A stretch of 64,000 nt of DNA, from the NCBI RefSeq assembly GCF_965184065.1, contig NZ_OZ239098.1; one strand, written 5' to 3'. The notes below the pieces were generated by a model. The model was given only the letters and a program-made list of their open reading frames with translations. It was not told the origin of the DNA and made no database searches. This DNA is from Methylopumilus sp026399645 (GTDB taxonomy: Bacteria; Pseudomonadota; Gammaproteobacteria; Burkholderiales; Methylophilaceae). The position numbers and the translations under genes were made by a program. This document shows positions 25,264-34,283 of this stretch, piece after piece (position 1 is the first letter of the stretch; each line of letters begins with the position of its first letter).

Positions 25264-25850
25264 GCGCACAATTTAGACAAGACTTTGCCGTCATTGCGAA
25301 TTGGATACCATTTGGTGCCAAAGTACTCGACTTAGGTTGTGCAGATGGATCCCTTTTAAAGTTTTTAGAAGGCTCTTTAGAAGTAAAAGGTTATGGCATT
25401 GAAAAAGATGATGCACTTTGGCTTAATACTTTAAAACAAGGCTTAAATGTCATTCAGAAGGATTTGGAATCAGGGCTATCAGGTTTTGAATCTCAATCAT
25501 TTGATGTCGTCGTCTTATCTCAAACATTACAAGCCATCCATAACATCGAAAAAATTGTACATGAAATGTTACGTGTTGGAAAAGAAGTGATCGTGACGTT
25601 TCCTAATTTTGGTTATTGGCGACATCGTATACAACTCATTCAAGGTCAAATGCCTGTCTCTAAAGCCTTGCCTTATGAATGGTACAACACGCCCAATATC
25701 CACTTATGCACGATCAAAGATTTTGATGAGTTTTGTATTAAAAATAAAATTGGTATTAAGGAACGTCTCATTCTGACTCATGGCAAACCGGTTCATTTCA
25801 TGCCCAATCTCATGGGCGAATTAGCGATGTATCGTCTCGTTTCAAAATAA
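25260..25850 (+). CDS. metW: Methionine biosynthesis protein MetW
   Basis: A 196-aa SAM-methyltransferase-fold protein with VLDLGCADGSLLKFL, GYGIEKDD, FDVVVLSQTLQAIHNIEKIV and VTFPNFGYWRHR, all typical of MetW. It overlaps metX by 4 bp. Known MetW proteins form a complex with MetX and support its acyltransferase activity; the enzymatic role as a methyltransferase is not established. Translational coupling fits a 1:1 complex. Confidence 0.95.
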   Translation: MSAQFRQDFAVIANWIPFGAKVLDLGCADGSLLKFLEGSLEVKGYGIEKDDALWLNTLKQGLNVIQKDLESGLSGFESQSFDVVVLSQTLQAIHNIEKIVHEMLRVGKEVIVTFPNFGYWRHRIQLIQGQMPVSKALPYEWYNTPNIHLCTIKDFDEFCIKNKIGIKERLILTHGKPVHFMPNLMGELAMYRLVSK

Positions 25851-25856
25851 CGTTTG

Positions 25857-27086
25857 ATGCAAATTCGGAATCGATTCTGGCAAAACATCCTTTCCAAAAA
25901 AATGTTGGTATGTATTTTTACTGGCTTTACTTCAGGGCTTCCTCTTTTTATTCTAATCAGCTTATTACCTGCATGGTTGAGATCTAATCAATTAGATCTC
26001 AAAGCGATTGGTCTTTTTGCGCTCATCCAACTGCCATATACATGGAAATTTTTATGGGCACCTTTCTTTGATCGCTTCACGTGGCCTATGGGTCGACGTC
26101 GCGGCTGGTTATTATTTTTTCAAGCGCTTCTTTTAATCAGCATTCCGCTATTAGGTTTTTATAATCCCCAAACTGATCTTACAATGATTGTAGTGATTGC
26201 CACGTTCATTGCATTTTTGAGTGCAAGTCAGGATATTGTGATTGATGCTTATCGTCGAGAACTTTTATTAGATAAAGAATTGGGTTTAGGTAATGCAGTT
26301 CATGTGAATGCTTATAAGATTGCGAGTCTTATTCCAGGCTCTTTATCCCTTATCTTGGCCGACCATTTTGATTGGCAAACTGTATTTATAGTCACAAGCC
26401 TTTTTATGCTGCCAGGTCTTGTTTTAACTTTTGTAATTAAAGAGCCTAAAGTACCAAAAATGAAAAAGCGTGATTTAGCATCATCACTGCTGCTGCCATT
26501 CCAAGAATTCATGCATCGGCATGGTTTAAAAAGTGCTTTAACCATTCTTCTTTTTATCTTTTTTTACAAATTAGGTGACAGCATGGCGACTGCATTAGCT
26601 ACGCCTTTTTATTTAGATCTAGGGTTTAGTAAAACTGAAATTGGTTTGGTTGCAAAAAATGCTGGTCTTTGGCCAAGTGTCATAGGTGGACTCGTGGGAG
26701 GTATTTGGATGATGAAATTAGGTATCAACCGCGCCTTATGGATCTTTGGTTTTCTTCAAATGATCAGTATTTTAGGTTTCGCTTGGTTAGCTCATATAGG
26801 CTATAGCCCTCAATGGCTAGCCATTGTCGTAGGATTTGAGGCTTTCGGGGTAGGTTTAGGCACCACAGCTTTTGTGGCTTTTATTGCAAAGACCACTCAT
26901 CCACTTTATACCGCCACGCAATTTGCACTTTTCACAAGCTTAGCAGCTGTTCCTCGAACACTTGTAAATGCATCTACTGGCTACCTTCAAAGCCTTTTTG
27001 GTTGGGAGAATTTCTTTATTCTTTGTTTTCTTCTGGCTATTCCTGGCATGGCATTGCTTTATAAAATCGCACCGATTAAAAATTAA
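25857..27086 (+). CDS. ampG: AmpG-family muropeptide permease
   Basis: A 409-aa MFS transporter with about 12 membrane segments. The start is the ATG at 25857. The family signatures are FTGFTSGLPLFILISLLPAW, WKFLWAPFFDRFTWPMGRRRGW, ASQDIVIDAYRRELL and, near the end, ATQFALFTSLAAVPRTLVN. AmpG imports GlcNAc-anhydroMurNAc peptides from the periplasm. It fits with mltA (which makes anhydro ends) and mpl (which reuses the tripeptide) in this window. It lies 6 bp after metW and its last 4 bp overlap the converging xth gene. Confidence 0.9.
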   Translation: MQIRNRFWQNILSKKMLVCIFTGFTSGLPLFILISLLPAWLRSNQLDLKAIGLFALIQLPYTWKFLWAPFFDRFTWPMGRRRGWLLFFQALLLISIPLLGFYNPQTDLTMIVVIATFIAFLSASQDIVIDAYRRELLLDKELGLGNAVHVNAYKIASLIPGSLSLILADHFDWQTVFIVTSLFMLPGLVLTFVIKEPKVPKMKKRDLASSLLLPFQEFMHRHGLKSALTILLFIFFYKLGDSMATALATPFYLDLGFSKTEIGLVAKNAGLWPSVIGGLVGGIWMMKLGINRALWIFGFLQMISILGFAWLAHIGYSPQWLAIVVGFEAFGVGLGTTAFVAFIAKTTHPLYTATQFALFTSLAAVPRTLVNASTGYLQSLFGWENFFILCFLLAIPGMALLYKIAPIKN

Positions 27087-27856
27087 ATCGTATAGTCAAT
27101 GATCAATGGGGCGTGATCGCTAAATTTTTCTGCCTTATAGATCGAAGCTTTAGTAATCTTATCTTTTATAGCAGGGTGAGCAATTTGATAATCAAGACGC
27201 CATCCCACATTTTTAGCATACGCTTGCCCTCGATTGCTCCACCAGGTATAAGAAGCATCAGTTGCATCAGGATGAAGCGTGCGATAAGTATCTACCCAAC
27301 CCACGCCTTCAAATAAATCAGTCATCCATTGACGCTCTTCGGGCAAGAAGCCTGAATTTTTTTTATTCCCTTTATAATTTTTTAAATCAATTTCTTTGTG
27401 TGCAATATTGATATCTCCACAAAGAATCATCGGCAAATTTTCTTCCCTACGTTTTTTTAAATAAGGGAGTAAATAATCTAAGACTTCAAATTTAAATGTT
27501 TGTCGCTCTTCACCGCTTGAGCCTGAGGGTAAGTAGATTGAAACGATACTTAAATTGTCATACATAAGTTCGAGATAGCGACCTTCACTATCAAAAAGCG
27601 GGAGCCCTATTTCGCGAATAATTTTATTAGGTTTTCTTTTGGCGTAAATACCTACGCCGCTATAGCCTTTTTTCTCTGCAAAACTAAAATAGCTCATGTA
27701 ATCACGATAGTTTTTCATGTCATGACTTAAATCACTTTCATGCGCTTTCACTTCTTGTACACAAATGAAATCTGCTCTTTGTGAATCAAGCCAAGAGAAA
27801 GCGCCTTTATTCGATGCAGATCGAATTCCATTCATGTTTAGCGTTATAATTCTCAT
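27083..27856 (-). CDS. xthA: Exodeoxyribonuclease III (AP endonuclease)
   Basis: A 257-aa Mg-dependent exonuclease-endonuclease-phosphatase fold enzyme that cuts at abasic sites and trims 3' ends in base excision repair. It opens MRIITLNMNGIRSASNKG, has the metal glutamate in CVQEVKAHESD, the catalytic YSGVGIYAK and CGDINIAHKEIDLKN, and ends FSDHAPLIIDY with the catalytic histidine. It is divergent from pyrE by 23 bp and converges with ampG. The pyrE-xthA pairing is common in betaproteobacteria. Confidence 0.96.
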   Translation of the reverse strand: MRIITLNMNGIRSASNKGAFSWLDSQRADFICVQEVKAHESDLSHDMKNYRDYMSYFSFAEKKGYSGVGIYAKRKPNKIIREIGLPLFDSEGRYLELMYDNLSIVSIYLPSGSSGEERQTFKFEVLDYLLPYLKKRREENLPMILCGDINIAHKEIDLKNYKGNKKNSGFLPEERQWMTDLFEGVGWVDTYRTLHPDATDASYTWWSNRGQAYAKNVGWRLDYQIAHPAIKDKITKASIYKAEKFSDHAPLIIDYTI

Positions 27857-27879
27857 AATTCATCTCTACCGATTTATCT

Positions 27880-28524
27880 ATGGATCATTCAAGTCAAGAG
27901 TTTATCGAATTTGCCTTAAAAAAACAGGTTTTACAGTTTGGTCAATTCAAAACTAAAGCCGGTCGACTAAGTCCTTATTTTTTTAATACAGGCCTCTTTA
28001 ATGATGGTGAAAGCTTAATGAAGCTCGGTATGTTTTATGCTAAATCTATTGAAGCCTCTGAAATTCCATTTGATATGCTCTATGGTCCGGCTTATAAAGG
28101 TATTCCGTTGGTTACGTCCATTGTCATTGCATTTACAAGCCTTGGCCGCAATGTCCCTTTTGCATTCAATCGCAAAGAAAAAAAAGATCATGGTGAAGGC
28201 GGCATTATTATTGGCAGTCCGTTAAAAGGACGCGTTCTCATTGTCGATGACGTGATTTCTGCAGGCACTTCTGTAAATGAGTCTGTGAATATTATACTAG
28301 AAGGGGGTGCCAAGCCTTCAGGCATTGCTATTTCGATTGATCGAGAGGAAAAAGGGACTGGATTATCATCAGCGGTCGAAGAAATAAAAGAGACACATCA
28401 TTTGCCTGTCTGTCATCTCACTTCTTTACAAGAAATTATGCGTTATATCGAACATCATGAAACTTACGCATCTCATATCAACGCCATGCGCGATTATCAA
28501 AAAGTATATGGTATCAAAGCTTAG
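27880..28524 (+). CDS. pyrE: Orotate phosphoribosyltransferase
   Basis: It joins orotate to PRPP in pyrimidine synthesis. The 214-aa protein shows KTKAGRLSPYFFNTGLF, YGPAYKGIPL, the flexible-loop FAFNRKEKKDHGEGG and the PRPP-binding VLIVDDVISAGTSVNES. Only 23 bp separate it from the divergent xthA start, so promoters must overlap the coding starts. Its end overlaps gatB convergently by 4 bp with no terminator visible. Confidence 0.97.
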   Translation: MDHSSQEFIEFALKKQVLQFGQFKTKAGRLSPYFFNTGLFNDGESLMKLGMFYAKSIEASEIPFDMLYGPAYKGIPLVTSIVIAFTSLGRNVPFAFNRKEKKDHGEGGIIIGSPLKGRVLIVDDVISAGTSVNESVNIILEGGAKPSGIAISIDREEKGTGLSSAVEEIKETHHLPVCHLTSLQEIMRYIEHHETYASHINAMRDYQKVYGIKA

Positions 28525-29951
28525 CTTAATTTTTTCTTGAGCAAGTCATTGACCTGACTTGGGTTTGCCTTACCTTTAGACGCTTTCATAATTTGCCCTA
28601 CAAGTGCATTAAAGGCTTTGTCTTTACCTGATCGATATTCATCGACCATCGCTTGATTATTTTTTAAGACTTCATCAATCATCGTTTCAATAAGGCCGCT
28701 GTCTGAAACTTGTTTTAATCCTTCTGACTCAATTAATACATCAATTTGAAGATCAGGGCTTAACCATAACTTTTCAAAAAGTTGTTTAGCGCCGTTATTC
28801 GAAATCGTACCATCTTGAATGCGTTTTAAAAGTAAGCTCAATACTTTAGGCTTAATCGGCGAATGTTCAATCAATAAATTATGTTCATTTAATTTAGAAA
28901 ATAATTGCCCTAAAATCCAATTGGCAATTTGTTTGGGCTCAGCTCCTTCTTTTAAGGTCGCAAAGAAATAATCTGCGACATGCTTAGCACTTGTAATCCC
29001 AGCAGCATCATAGGATGACAATTGATAATCACGCTCTAATCTGGCTTTCATGAGATGAGGGAGTTCAGTCATACCTGCTCTAATTTGACTAATTTTCTCA
29101 TCGGAAATTTCTAACGGTAAAAGATCAGGATCTGGAAAGTAACGATAGTCATTTGCTTCTTCTTTAGAGCGCATCGCTTTTGTTTCTCCTGTTTCAGGAT
29201 TAAAAAGCACAGTGGCTTGTTGAATCGCTTTTCCTTCTTCTAACATCTCAATTTGCCATTGCGTTTCATAATGAATGGCTTGCTCAATAAATTTAAATGA
29301 ATTCAAATTTTTAATTTCGCGACGTGTGCCTAATTTATCTGTGCCCTTTCGCTTTAAAGAAACATTAATGTCACATCGGAAACTTCCTTCTTGCATATTG
29401 CCATCGCAAATACCAATCCATTGGACGAGCTCATGTAATTTTTTTGCATACGCCACAGCTTCTAATGCTGAAGTCATATCAGGCTCAGACACAATTTCTA
29501 GAAGTGGTGTTCCTGCACGATTTAAATCAATACCTGTGCCATTTTCAACAGCGCCATGAGATGATTTCCCTGCATCTTCCTCTAGATGCGCACGCGTAAT
29601 ACGCACTGTTTTTTTAATCTCGCCTACTTCAATTTCAAGCGATCCTTTGCCGACCACAGGTAATTCATATTGGCTAATTTGATAACCTTTAGGCAAGTCT
29701 GGATAAAAGTAATTTTTACGAGCAAAAATAGATCTCGACGCTATTTCAGCATTAGTTGCCAATCCAAATTTAATTGCACATTGAACTGCCTCATAATTTA
29801 AGACTGGCAGTGTGCCTGGAAGTGCAATCGATAATACGCATGCTTGTGTATTAGGTTCTGCTCCAAATGCAGTCGATGCACCTGAAAAAATTTTAGTTTT
29901 GGTTTGAAGTTGTACATGCGTTTCAATACCAATTACCACATCCCAACTCAT
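28521..29951 (-). CDS. gatB: Asp-tRNA(Asn)/Glu-tRNA(Gln) amidotransferase subunit B
   Basis: GatB recognises the mischarged tRNA and activates it with ATP. The 476-aa protein opens WDVVIGIETHVQLQTKTKIF, with KNYFYPDLPKGYQISQYE, NRAGTPLLEIVSEPD, GSFRCDINVSLK and EANDYRYFPDPDLLPL, followed by the helical YqeY-like tail. It overlaps gatA by 4 bp, giving the operon gatC-gatA-gatB. Confidence 0.97.
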   Translation of the reverse strand: MSWDVVIGIETHVQLQTKTKIFSGASTAFGAEPNTQACVLSIALPGTLPVLNYEAVQCAIKFGLATNAEIASRSIFARKNYFYPDLPKGYQISQYELPVVGKGSLEIEVGEIKKTVRITRAHLEEDAGKSSHGAVENGTGIDLNRAGTPLLEIVSEPDMTSALEAVAYAKKLHELVQWIGICDGNMQEGSFRCDINVSLKRKGTDKLGTRREIKNLNSFKFIEQAIHYETQWQIEMLEEGKAIQQATVLFNPETGETKAMRSKEEANDYRYFPDPDLLPLEISDEKISQIRAGMTELPHLMKARLERDYQLSSYDAAGITSAKHVADYFFATLKEGAEPKQIANWILGQLFSKLNEHNLLIEHSPIKPKVLSLLLKRIQDGTISNNGAKQLFEKLWLSPDLQIDVLIESEGLKQVSDSGLIETMIDEVLKNNQAMVDEYRSGKDKAFNALVGQIMKASKGKANPSQVNDLLKKKLS

Positions 29952-31405
29952 GAAAGCGCTCCTTCGGGCATAGCTTTATGCCAATCAGTTGCTTTTTGAA
30001 ATTGATGCGCCACATTCAACATACGTGCTTCATCAAAATAATTACCAATAATTTGCAAACCTACTGGCAATTTATTTACGAACCCTGCAGGAATGCTCAT
30101 GCCTGGGAGCCCTGCAAGATTAGTCGCAATGGTATAAATATCCTGCAGATACATTGTGACTGGATCGTCAATTTTTTCATTTGCTTTAAAAGCAGTGGAT
30201 GGTGCAGTAGGCCCCATGATCACATCGCATAATTGAAAGGCTTTTTTAAAGTCTTCAGAAATAAGATGGCGTATTTGTTGTGCCTTTAAATAATAAGCAT
30301 CGTAATAACCTGCACTTAATACATAAGTACCAATTAATATACGACGTTTCACTTCTTCCCCAAATCCTTCTTGGCGAGTCTTGGAGTACATATCCATAAG
30401 ATCATCATATTGACTTGTGCGATGACCATAACGGACACCGTCGTAGCGGGACAAATTACTTGATGCTTCAGCGGGCGCTAAAACATAATAGACAGGAATT
30501 GATAAATTGGTATTAGGTAAACTCACATCGACAATCGTGGCACCCAATTTTTTATATTGATTAATCGCAGCTTCAATCAACTTTGCAACGTCGCCATCTA
30601 AACCATCTGCAAAATATTCTTTAGGCAATCCAATTTTTAAGCCCTCAATCGGCTGATCAATATTTTTTGTGTAATCTTCTTTTTTGTGATCAATCGATGT
30701 GGAGTCTTTGGGATCAAAGCCTGCCATCACATTCAACATCATGGCGCAGTCCTCAGATGATTTTGCCATCGGGCCTGCTTGGTCTAGGCTTGATGCAAAG
30801 GCAATCATGCCGTAGCGAGAGACTAATCCATAAGTTGGTTTTAAACCTGTGAGTCCGCATAAGGAAGCTGGCTGCCTAATAGAGCCCCCTGTATCTGTTG
30901 CCGTAGCTCCAGGGCACATGCGTGAAGCAATCGCTGCCGCACTCCCTCCTGAACTTCCGCCAGGCACTCGTGCAAGATCCCAAGGGTTTTTAACGGCGCC
31001 AAAATAAGATGTTTCATTCGATGAACCCATAGCGAATTCATCCATATTAGTTTTGCCTAGATTAACAGCGCCCGCCTCGTTAAATTTCTTTACAACTGTC
31101 GCATCGTAAGGTGCTATAAAATTATGAAGCATCTTGGAGCCGCAAGTAGTAAGCCAATCTTCTGCACAAAAAATATCTTTTTGCGCTATAGGGACACCTG
31201 TCAGGACATCGCCTTCGCCTTTTTGAATTCTTTCATCTGCAAGCTTAGCCTGAGCTATTGACCGATTTTCATCGACTGTAATAAACGCATTAATCTCTGG
31301 GTTCTTTTTTTTGATACTGGCAAGATAATCTGTCGTGATTTCGACACTTGATGTTTTCTTCTCTCTCAATAGGGTTGAGAGTTGTTTAATGCTCCAGTCT
31401 TGCAT
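29948..31405 (-). CDS. gatA: Asp-tRNA(Asn)/Glu-tRNA(Gln) amidotransferase subunit A
   Basis: The amidase subunit that frees ammonia from glutamine. The 485-aa amidase-signature protein has the catalytic triad K76 (VPIAQKDIF), S151 and S175 in the glycine/serine-rich stretch GGSSGGSAAAIASRM through DTGGSIRQPAS. It lies 2 bp after gatC and overlaps gatB. Confidence 0.97.
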   Translation of the reverse strand: MQDWSIKQLSTLLREKKTSSVEITTDYLASIKKKNPEINAFITVDENRSIAQAKLADERIQKGEGDVLTGVPIAQKDIFCAEDWLTTCGSKMLHNFIAPYDATVVKKFNEAGAVNLGKTNMDEFAMGSSNETSYFGAVKNPWDLARVPGGSSGGSAAAIASRMCPGATATDTGGSIRQPASLCGLTGLKPTYGLVSRYGMIAFASSLDQAGPMAKSSEDCAMMLNVMAGFDPKDSTSIDHKKEDYTKNIDQPIEGLKIGLPKEYFADGLDGDVAKLIEAAINQYKKLGATIVDVSLPNTNLSIPVYYVLAPAEASSNLSRYDGVRYGHRTSQYDDLMDMYSKTRQEGFGEEVKRRILIGTYVLSAGYYDAYYLKAQQIRHLISEDFKKAFQLCDVIMGPTAPSTAFKANEKIDDPVTMYLQDIYTIATNLAGLPGMSIPAGFVNKLPVGLQIIGNYFDEARMLNVAHQFQKATDWHKAMPEGALS

Positions 31406-31407
31406 GA

Positions 31408-31695
31408 TTATTCAATCACCTGCGGCACGATATATAAGCCACCATTCACTTCTGGTGCTATTTTTTGTAATTTTTCCCTTTGATTTTTTTCTGTGACAAT
31501 ATCTTCACGGAGTCTTTGTGTGACCGATTGGCCATGGGACATAGGAGAAATATTGGTGGTATCTACCTTTTTCATATCCTCAATAAGATTTAATATGCCC
31601 GATAATTTTTTAATCGTCGCATCCGCCTCTTCTTCCGTAATTTTGATGCGAGCTAAATGGGCAATTTTTTTGATTTCGTCATGTGTAATCGACAT
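31408..31695 (-). CDS. gatC: Asp-tRNA(Asn)/Glu-tRNA(Gln) amidotransferase subunit C
   Basis: The small 95-aa subunit that wraps around GatA and stabilises GatAB. It opens MSITHDEIKKIAHLARIKI and has LSGILNLIEDMKKVDTTNI and the C-terminal belt with LREDIVTE and PEVNGGLYIVPQVIE, all standard. It is first in gatCAB and divergent from mreB, with about 130 bp between. Confidence 0.97.
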   Translation of the reverse strand: MSITHDEIKKIAHLARIKITEEEADATIKKLSGILNLIEDMKKVDTTNISPMSHGQSVTQRLREDIVTEKNQREKLQKIAPEVNGGLYIVPQVIE

Positions 31696-31826
31696 ACAAA
31701 TAGAATTCCTGTTTTTCTAGAGAAAAGCTGTTAATTTATTGATCAATATCATGTATTATACCCTGATTCTATTGACCTTTCTTGGGTTTGAAGCACCACT
31801 TTTTTAAAGAAATTCTAACGGCAAAT

Positions 31827-32888
31827 ATGCTTAAAAAAATATTCAATTTTGATCAATTTATGGCTAATGATATTGCCATCGATTTGGGCACTGCAAATAC
31901 ACTCATCTATATTCGAGGCAAAGGTATTGTCTTAGACGAGCCCTCTGTTGTGGCGATTCGTCATGAAGATGGTCCTAATGGTCCGTATAGCAAAAAATCT
32001 TTATTGGCAGTCGGCATCGAAGCTAAAACGATGCTAGGTCGATCACCTCAAAATATTCAAGCCATTCGTCCCATGAAAGATGGCGTGATTGCTGACTTCA
32101 ATATCACTGAAGACATGATTAAGTTTTTTATTGCAAAAGTGCATGACACAAGATGGTTTGTACCAAGCCCACGTATTATTATTTGCGTCCCTTACGGTGC
32201 CACTCAAGTGGAGCGAAGAGCAATTAGAGAGTCTGCTGAAAGAGCTGGTGCTAAGCAAGTATTTCTGATTGAAGAACCTATGGCGGCGGCAATTGGTGCA
32301 GGACTTCCTATTAGCGAAGCTACAGGATCCATGGTCATTGACGTAGGTGGTGGTACGACTGAAGTCGGTATTATTTCATTAGGCGGTATTGTGTACGCCA
32401 AATCTGAACGTGTGGGTGGCGACAAAATTGATCAGGCCATTATTGATTATTTAAGACGAAACTACGGCACATTGATTTCTGATCCCACAGCTGAAATGAT
32501 TAAGAAAAAAATTGGTACTGCATTCCCAATGTCTGAAATTTTAGAACTTGAAGTGACGGGTCGAAATCTTGCTGAAGGACTCCCTCGTCGACTTAAAATT
32601 AATAGCAATGAAATTCTAGAAGCCCTTCAAGAGCCTTTAAATCAAATTGTTAGTGCTGTGAAATCCGCACTCGAACAAACACCGCCTGAATTGGGTGCTG
32701 ATATTGCCGATAATGGCATGGTATTAACCGGTGGTGGTGCCCTATTAAGAAATCTCGATCGCTTACTTATGGAGGAAACAGGTATTCCTGTTGTGACTGC
32801 GGACGACCCCCTCACTTGTGTTGCCCGAGGCTGTGGCAAGGCACTTGAATCACTTGATCAATTCTCGACCGTATTTGCTCACGAATAA
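31827..32888 (+). CDS. mreB: Rod-shape actin homologue MreB
   Basis: It forms membrane-bound filaments that direct lateral wall synthesis. I start at ATG 31827 (MLKKIFNFDQFMANDIAIDLG), matching the MLKK opening of E. coli MreB; this gives 353 aa. Actin-type nucleotide loops are DLGTANTLIYI, SMVIDVGGGTTEVG and GMVLTGGGALLRN; the IRPMKDGVIADF motif is also present. It heads the run mreB-mreC-mreD-mrdA-rodA-rlpA. Confidence 0.97.
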   Translation: MLKKIFNFDQFMANDIAIDLGTANTLIYIRGKGIVLDEPSVVAIRHEDGPNGPYSKKSLLAVGIEAKTMLGRSPQNIQAIRPMKDGVIADFNITEDMIKFFIAKVHDTRWFVPSPRIIICVPYGATQVERRAIRESAERAGAKQVFLIEEPMAAAIGAGLPISEATGSMVIDVGGGTTEVGIISLGGIVYAKSERVGGDKIDQAIIDYLRRNYGTLISDPTAEMIKKKIGTAFPMSEILELEVTGRNLAEGLPRRLKINSNEILEALQEPLNQIVSAVKSALEQTPPELGADIADNGMVLTGGGALLRNLDRLLMEETGIPVVTADDPLTCVARGCGKALESLDQFSTVFAHE

Positions 32889-32927
32889 ATTTTTGTTTTT
32901 TGCTACTTCATTAATAGTTAAAGCTTA

Positions 32928-33815
32928 ATGATTAAATCTTATCAACGTCCATCTAAGCTTTTTAATAAAGGCCCTTCACTTTTATCCAAATTATTGTTGC
33001 TCATATTCATATCGATTGTATTAATGGGTGCAGATTATCGTTTTCATTATTTAAAAAATATTAGGCAGATAACAAATGTATTCACTAAGCCTTTTCATAC
33101 CTTACTAAACACGCCAAGCGATATATACAATTTCACAACAGAATACTTTTCCAATCAATCTCGTTTGATTCATGAGAATGAAATATTAAAACTCAATATT
33201 GATAGCCTTAAAGCTGATCTTCAACGCTTAGACTTTATAGATCAGGAAAATAATCAATTAAAAAATTTACTCGAAGTAAAAAATGCGCATAAATTTAAAA
33301 CTGAGGCTGTCAGTATTATTTATTCGCGCTTTGACCCTTTTAATCAAAAAATTATTATTGATGGTGGTCAAAATAAAGATTTTCAGGCAGGGCAGCCTGT
33401 CATTAATGCGTTGGGTCTTGTAGGACAAATCAGCAGTGTTTTTCCAGAAACAAGTGAGGTGACACTCATTGTTGATAAAAAAATGTCTGTGCCCATTCAA
33501 ATACAAAGAAATGGTTTAAGAGCGATTACAAATGGCAATGGCCAAAACGAGACGATTTCGCTCTCTTACTTACCCAATAGTGTCGATATAATCATAGGAG
33601 ATGTTTTAAAAACATCAGGCATTGATACGATCTACCCAGAGGGCATCGCCGTTGCTGAAGTATTAGAGATTAATAATAATCCTACGCTACCTTTTGCAAA
33701 AATTATTTGTAAACCTATCTCGGCGATTCGTAATCACACCCATGTCCTTGTCGTGACGCCCATTAACAAAATTGCAAATAATGTGGCACCTATAAAAAAT
33801 GATCAAAAAAAGTAA
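32928..33815 (+). CDS. mreC: Rod-shape-determining protein MreC
   Basis: A 295-aa bitopic periplasmic scaffold linking MreB to PBP2 and RodA. There is one membrane segment near residues 18-37, a coiled coil at about 75-115 (ENEILKLNIDSLKADLQRLDF), and the double beta-barrel with the family pieces KIIIDGGQNKDFQAGQPVI and LVGQISSVFPETSEVTLI. Its last 17 bp overlap mreD. Confidence 0.95.
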   Translation: MIKSYQRPSKLFNKGPSLLSKLLLLIFISIVLMGADYRFHYLKNIRQITNVFTKPFHTLLNTPSDIYNFTTEYFSNQSRLIHENEILKLNIDSLKADLQRLDFIDQENNQLKNLLEVKNAHKFKTEAVSIIYSRFDPFNQKIIIDGGQNKDFQAGQPVINALGLVGQISSVFPETSEVTLIVDKKMSVPIQIQRNGLRAITNGNGQNETISLSYLPNSVDIIIGDVLKTSGIDTIYPEGIAVAEVLEINNNPTLPFAKIICKPISAIRNHTHVLVVTPINKIANNVAPIKNDQKK

Positions 33816-34263
33816 ATTATTTATTATTTCTTTAATCATCGCGGCAATGATTAATCTGATTCACATTAATATTTTTAATACTGATTTAACACCTGATTTT
33901 ATTTTACTCACACTCATATTTTGGTTCTTTAAAAATCCAAATGCAGTGTCTATCTCCACATTTTGGCTTATAGGTCTTATCACTGATATCTTTATGGGAG
34001 ACCTGCTAGGACAAAATGCCCTCACTTATGCGTCCTGTTATTTTATTGCTCAATATTTTATAAGTAAAATCATGCTTAACAATAAACATCAGAAATTACT
34101 TTATATATTTTTAATATTTTTAAGTGCTCAAATTATTATATTAATTATTAATTTGACACATGATCTTCACTATCCAGGCCTTGGCTATTTTCTTCAAAGT
34201 ATTACAGCCGTTTTTATATGGCATGCATTTTCTAAATTTAAATTTTTTAAATTAGATCGCTAA
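33799..34263 (+). CDS. mreD: Rod-shape-determining protein MreD
   Basis: A 154-aa polytopic membrane protein with about five hydrophobic segments, beginning LFIISLIIAAMINLIHI. The polar motif LIGLITDIFMGDLLGQNAL is the conserved MreD signature. It overlaps mreC by 17 bp and precedes mrdA by 20 bp, as expected for the elongasome operon. Confidence 0.92.
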   Translation: MIKKSKLFIISLIIAAMINLIHINIFNTDLTPDFILLTLIFWFFKNPNAVSISTFWLIGLITDIFMGDLLGQNALTYASCYFIAQYFISKIMLNNKHQKLLYIFLIFLSAQIIILIINLTHDLHYPGLGYFLQSITAVFIWHAFSKFKFFKLDR

Positions 34264-34283
34264 GGACTTAAGGCCATCTTAAG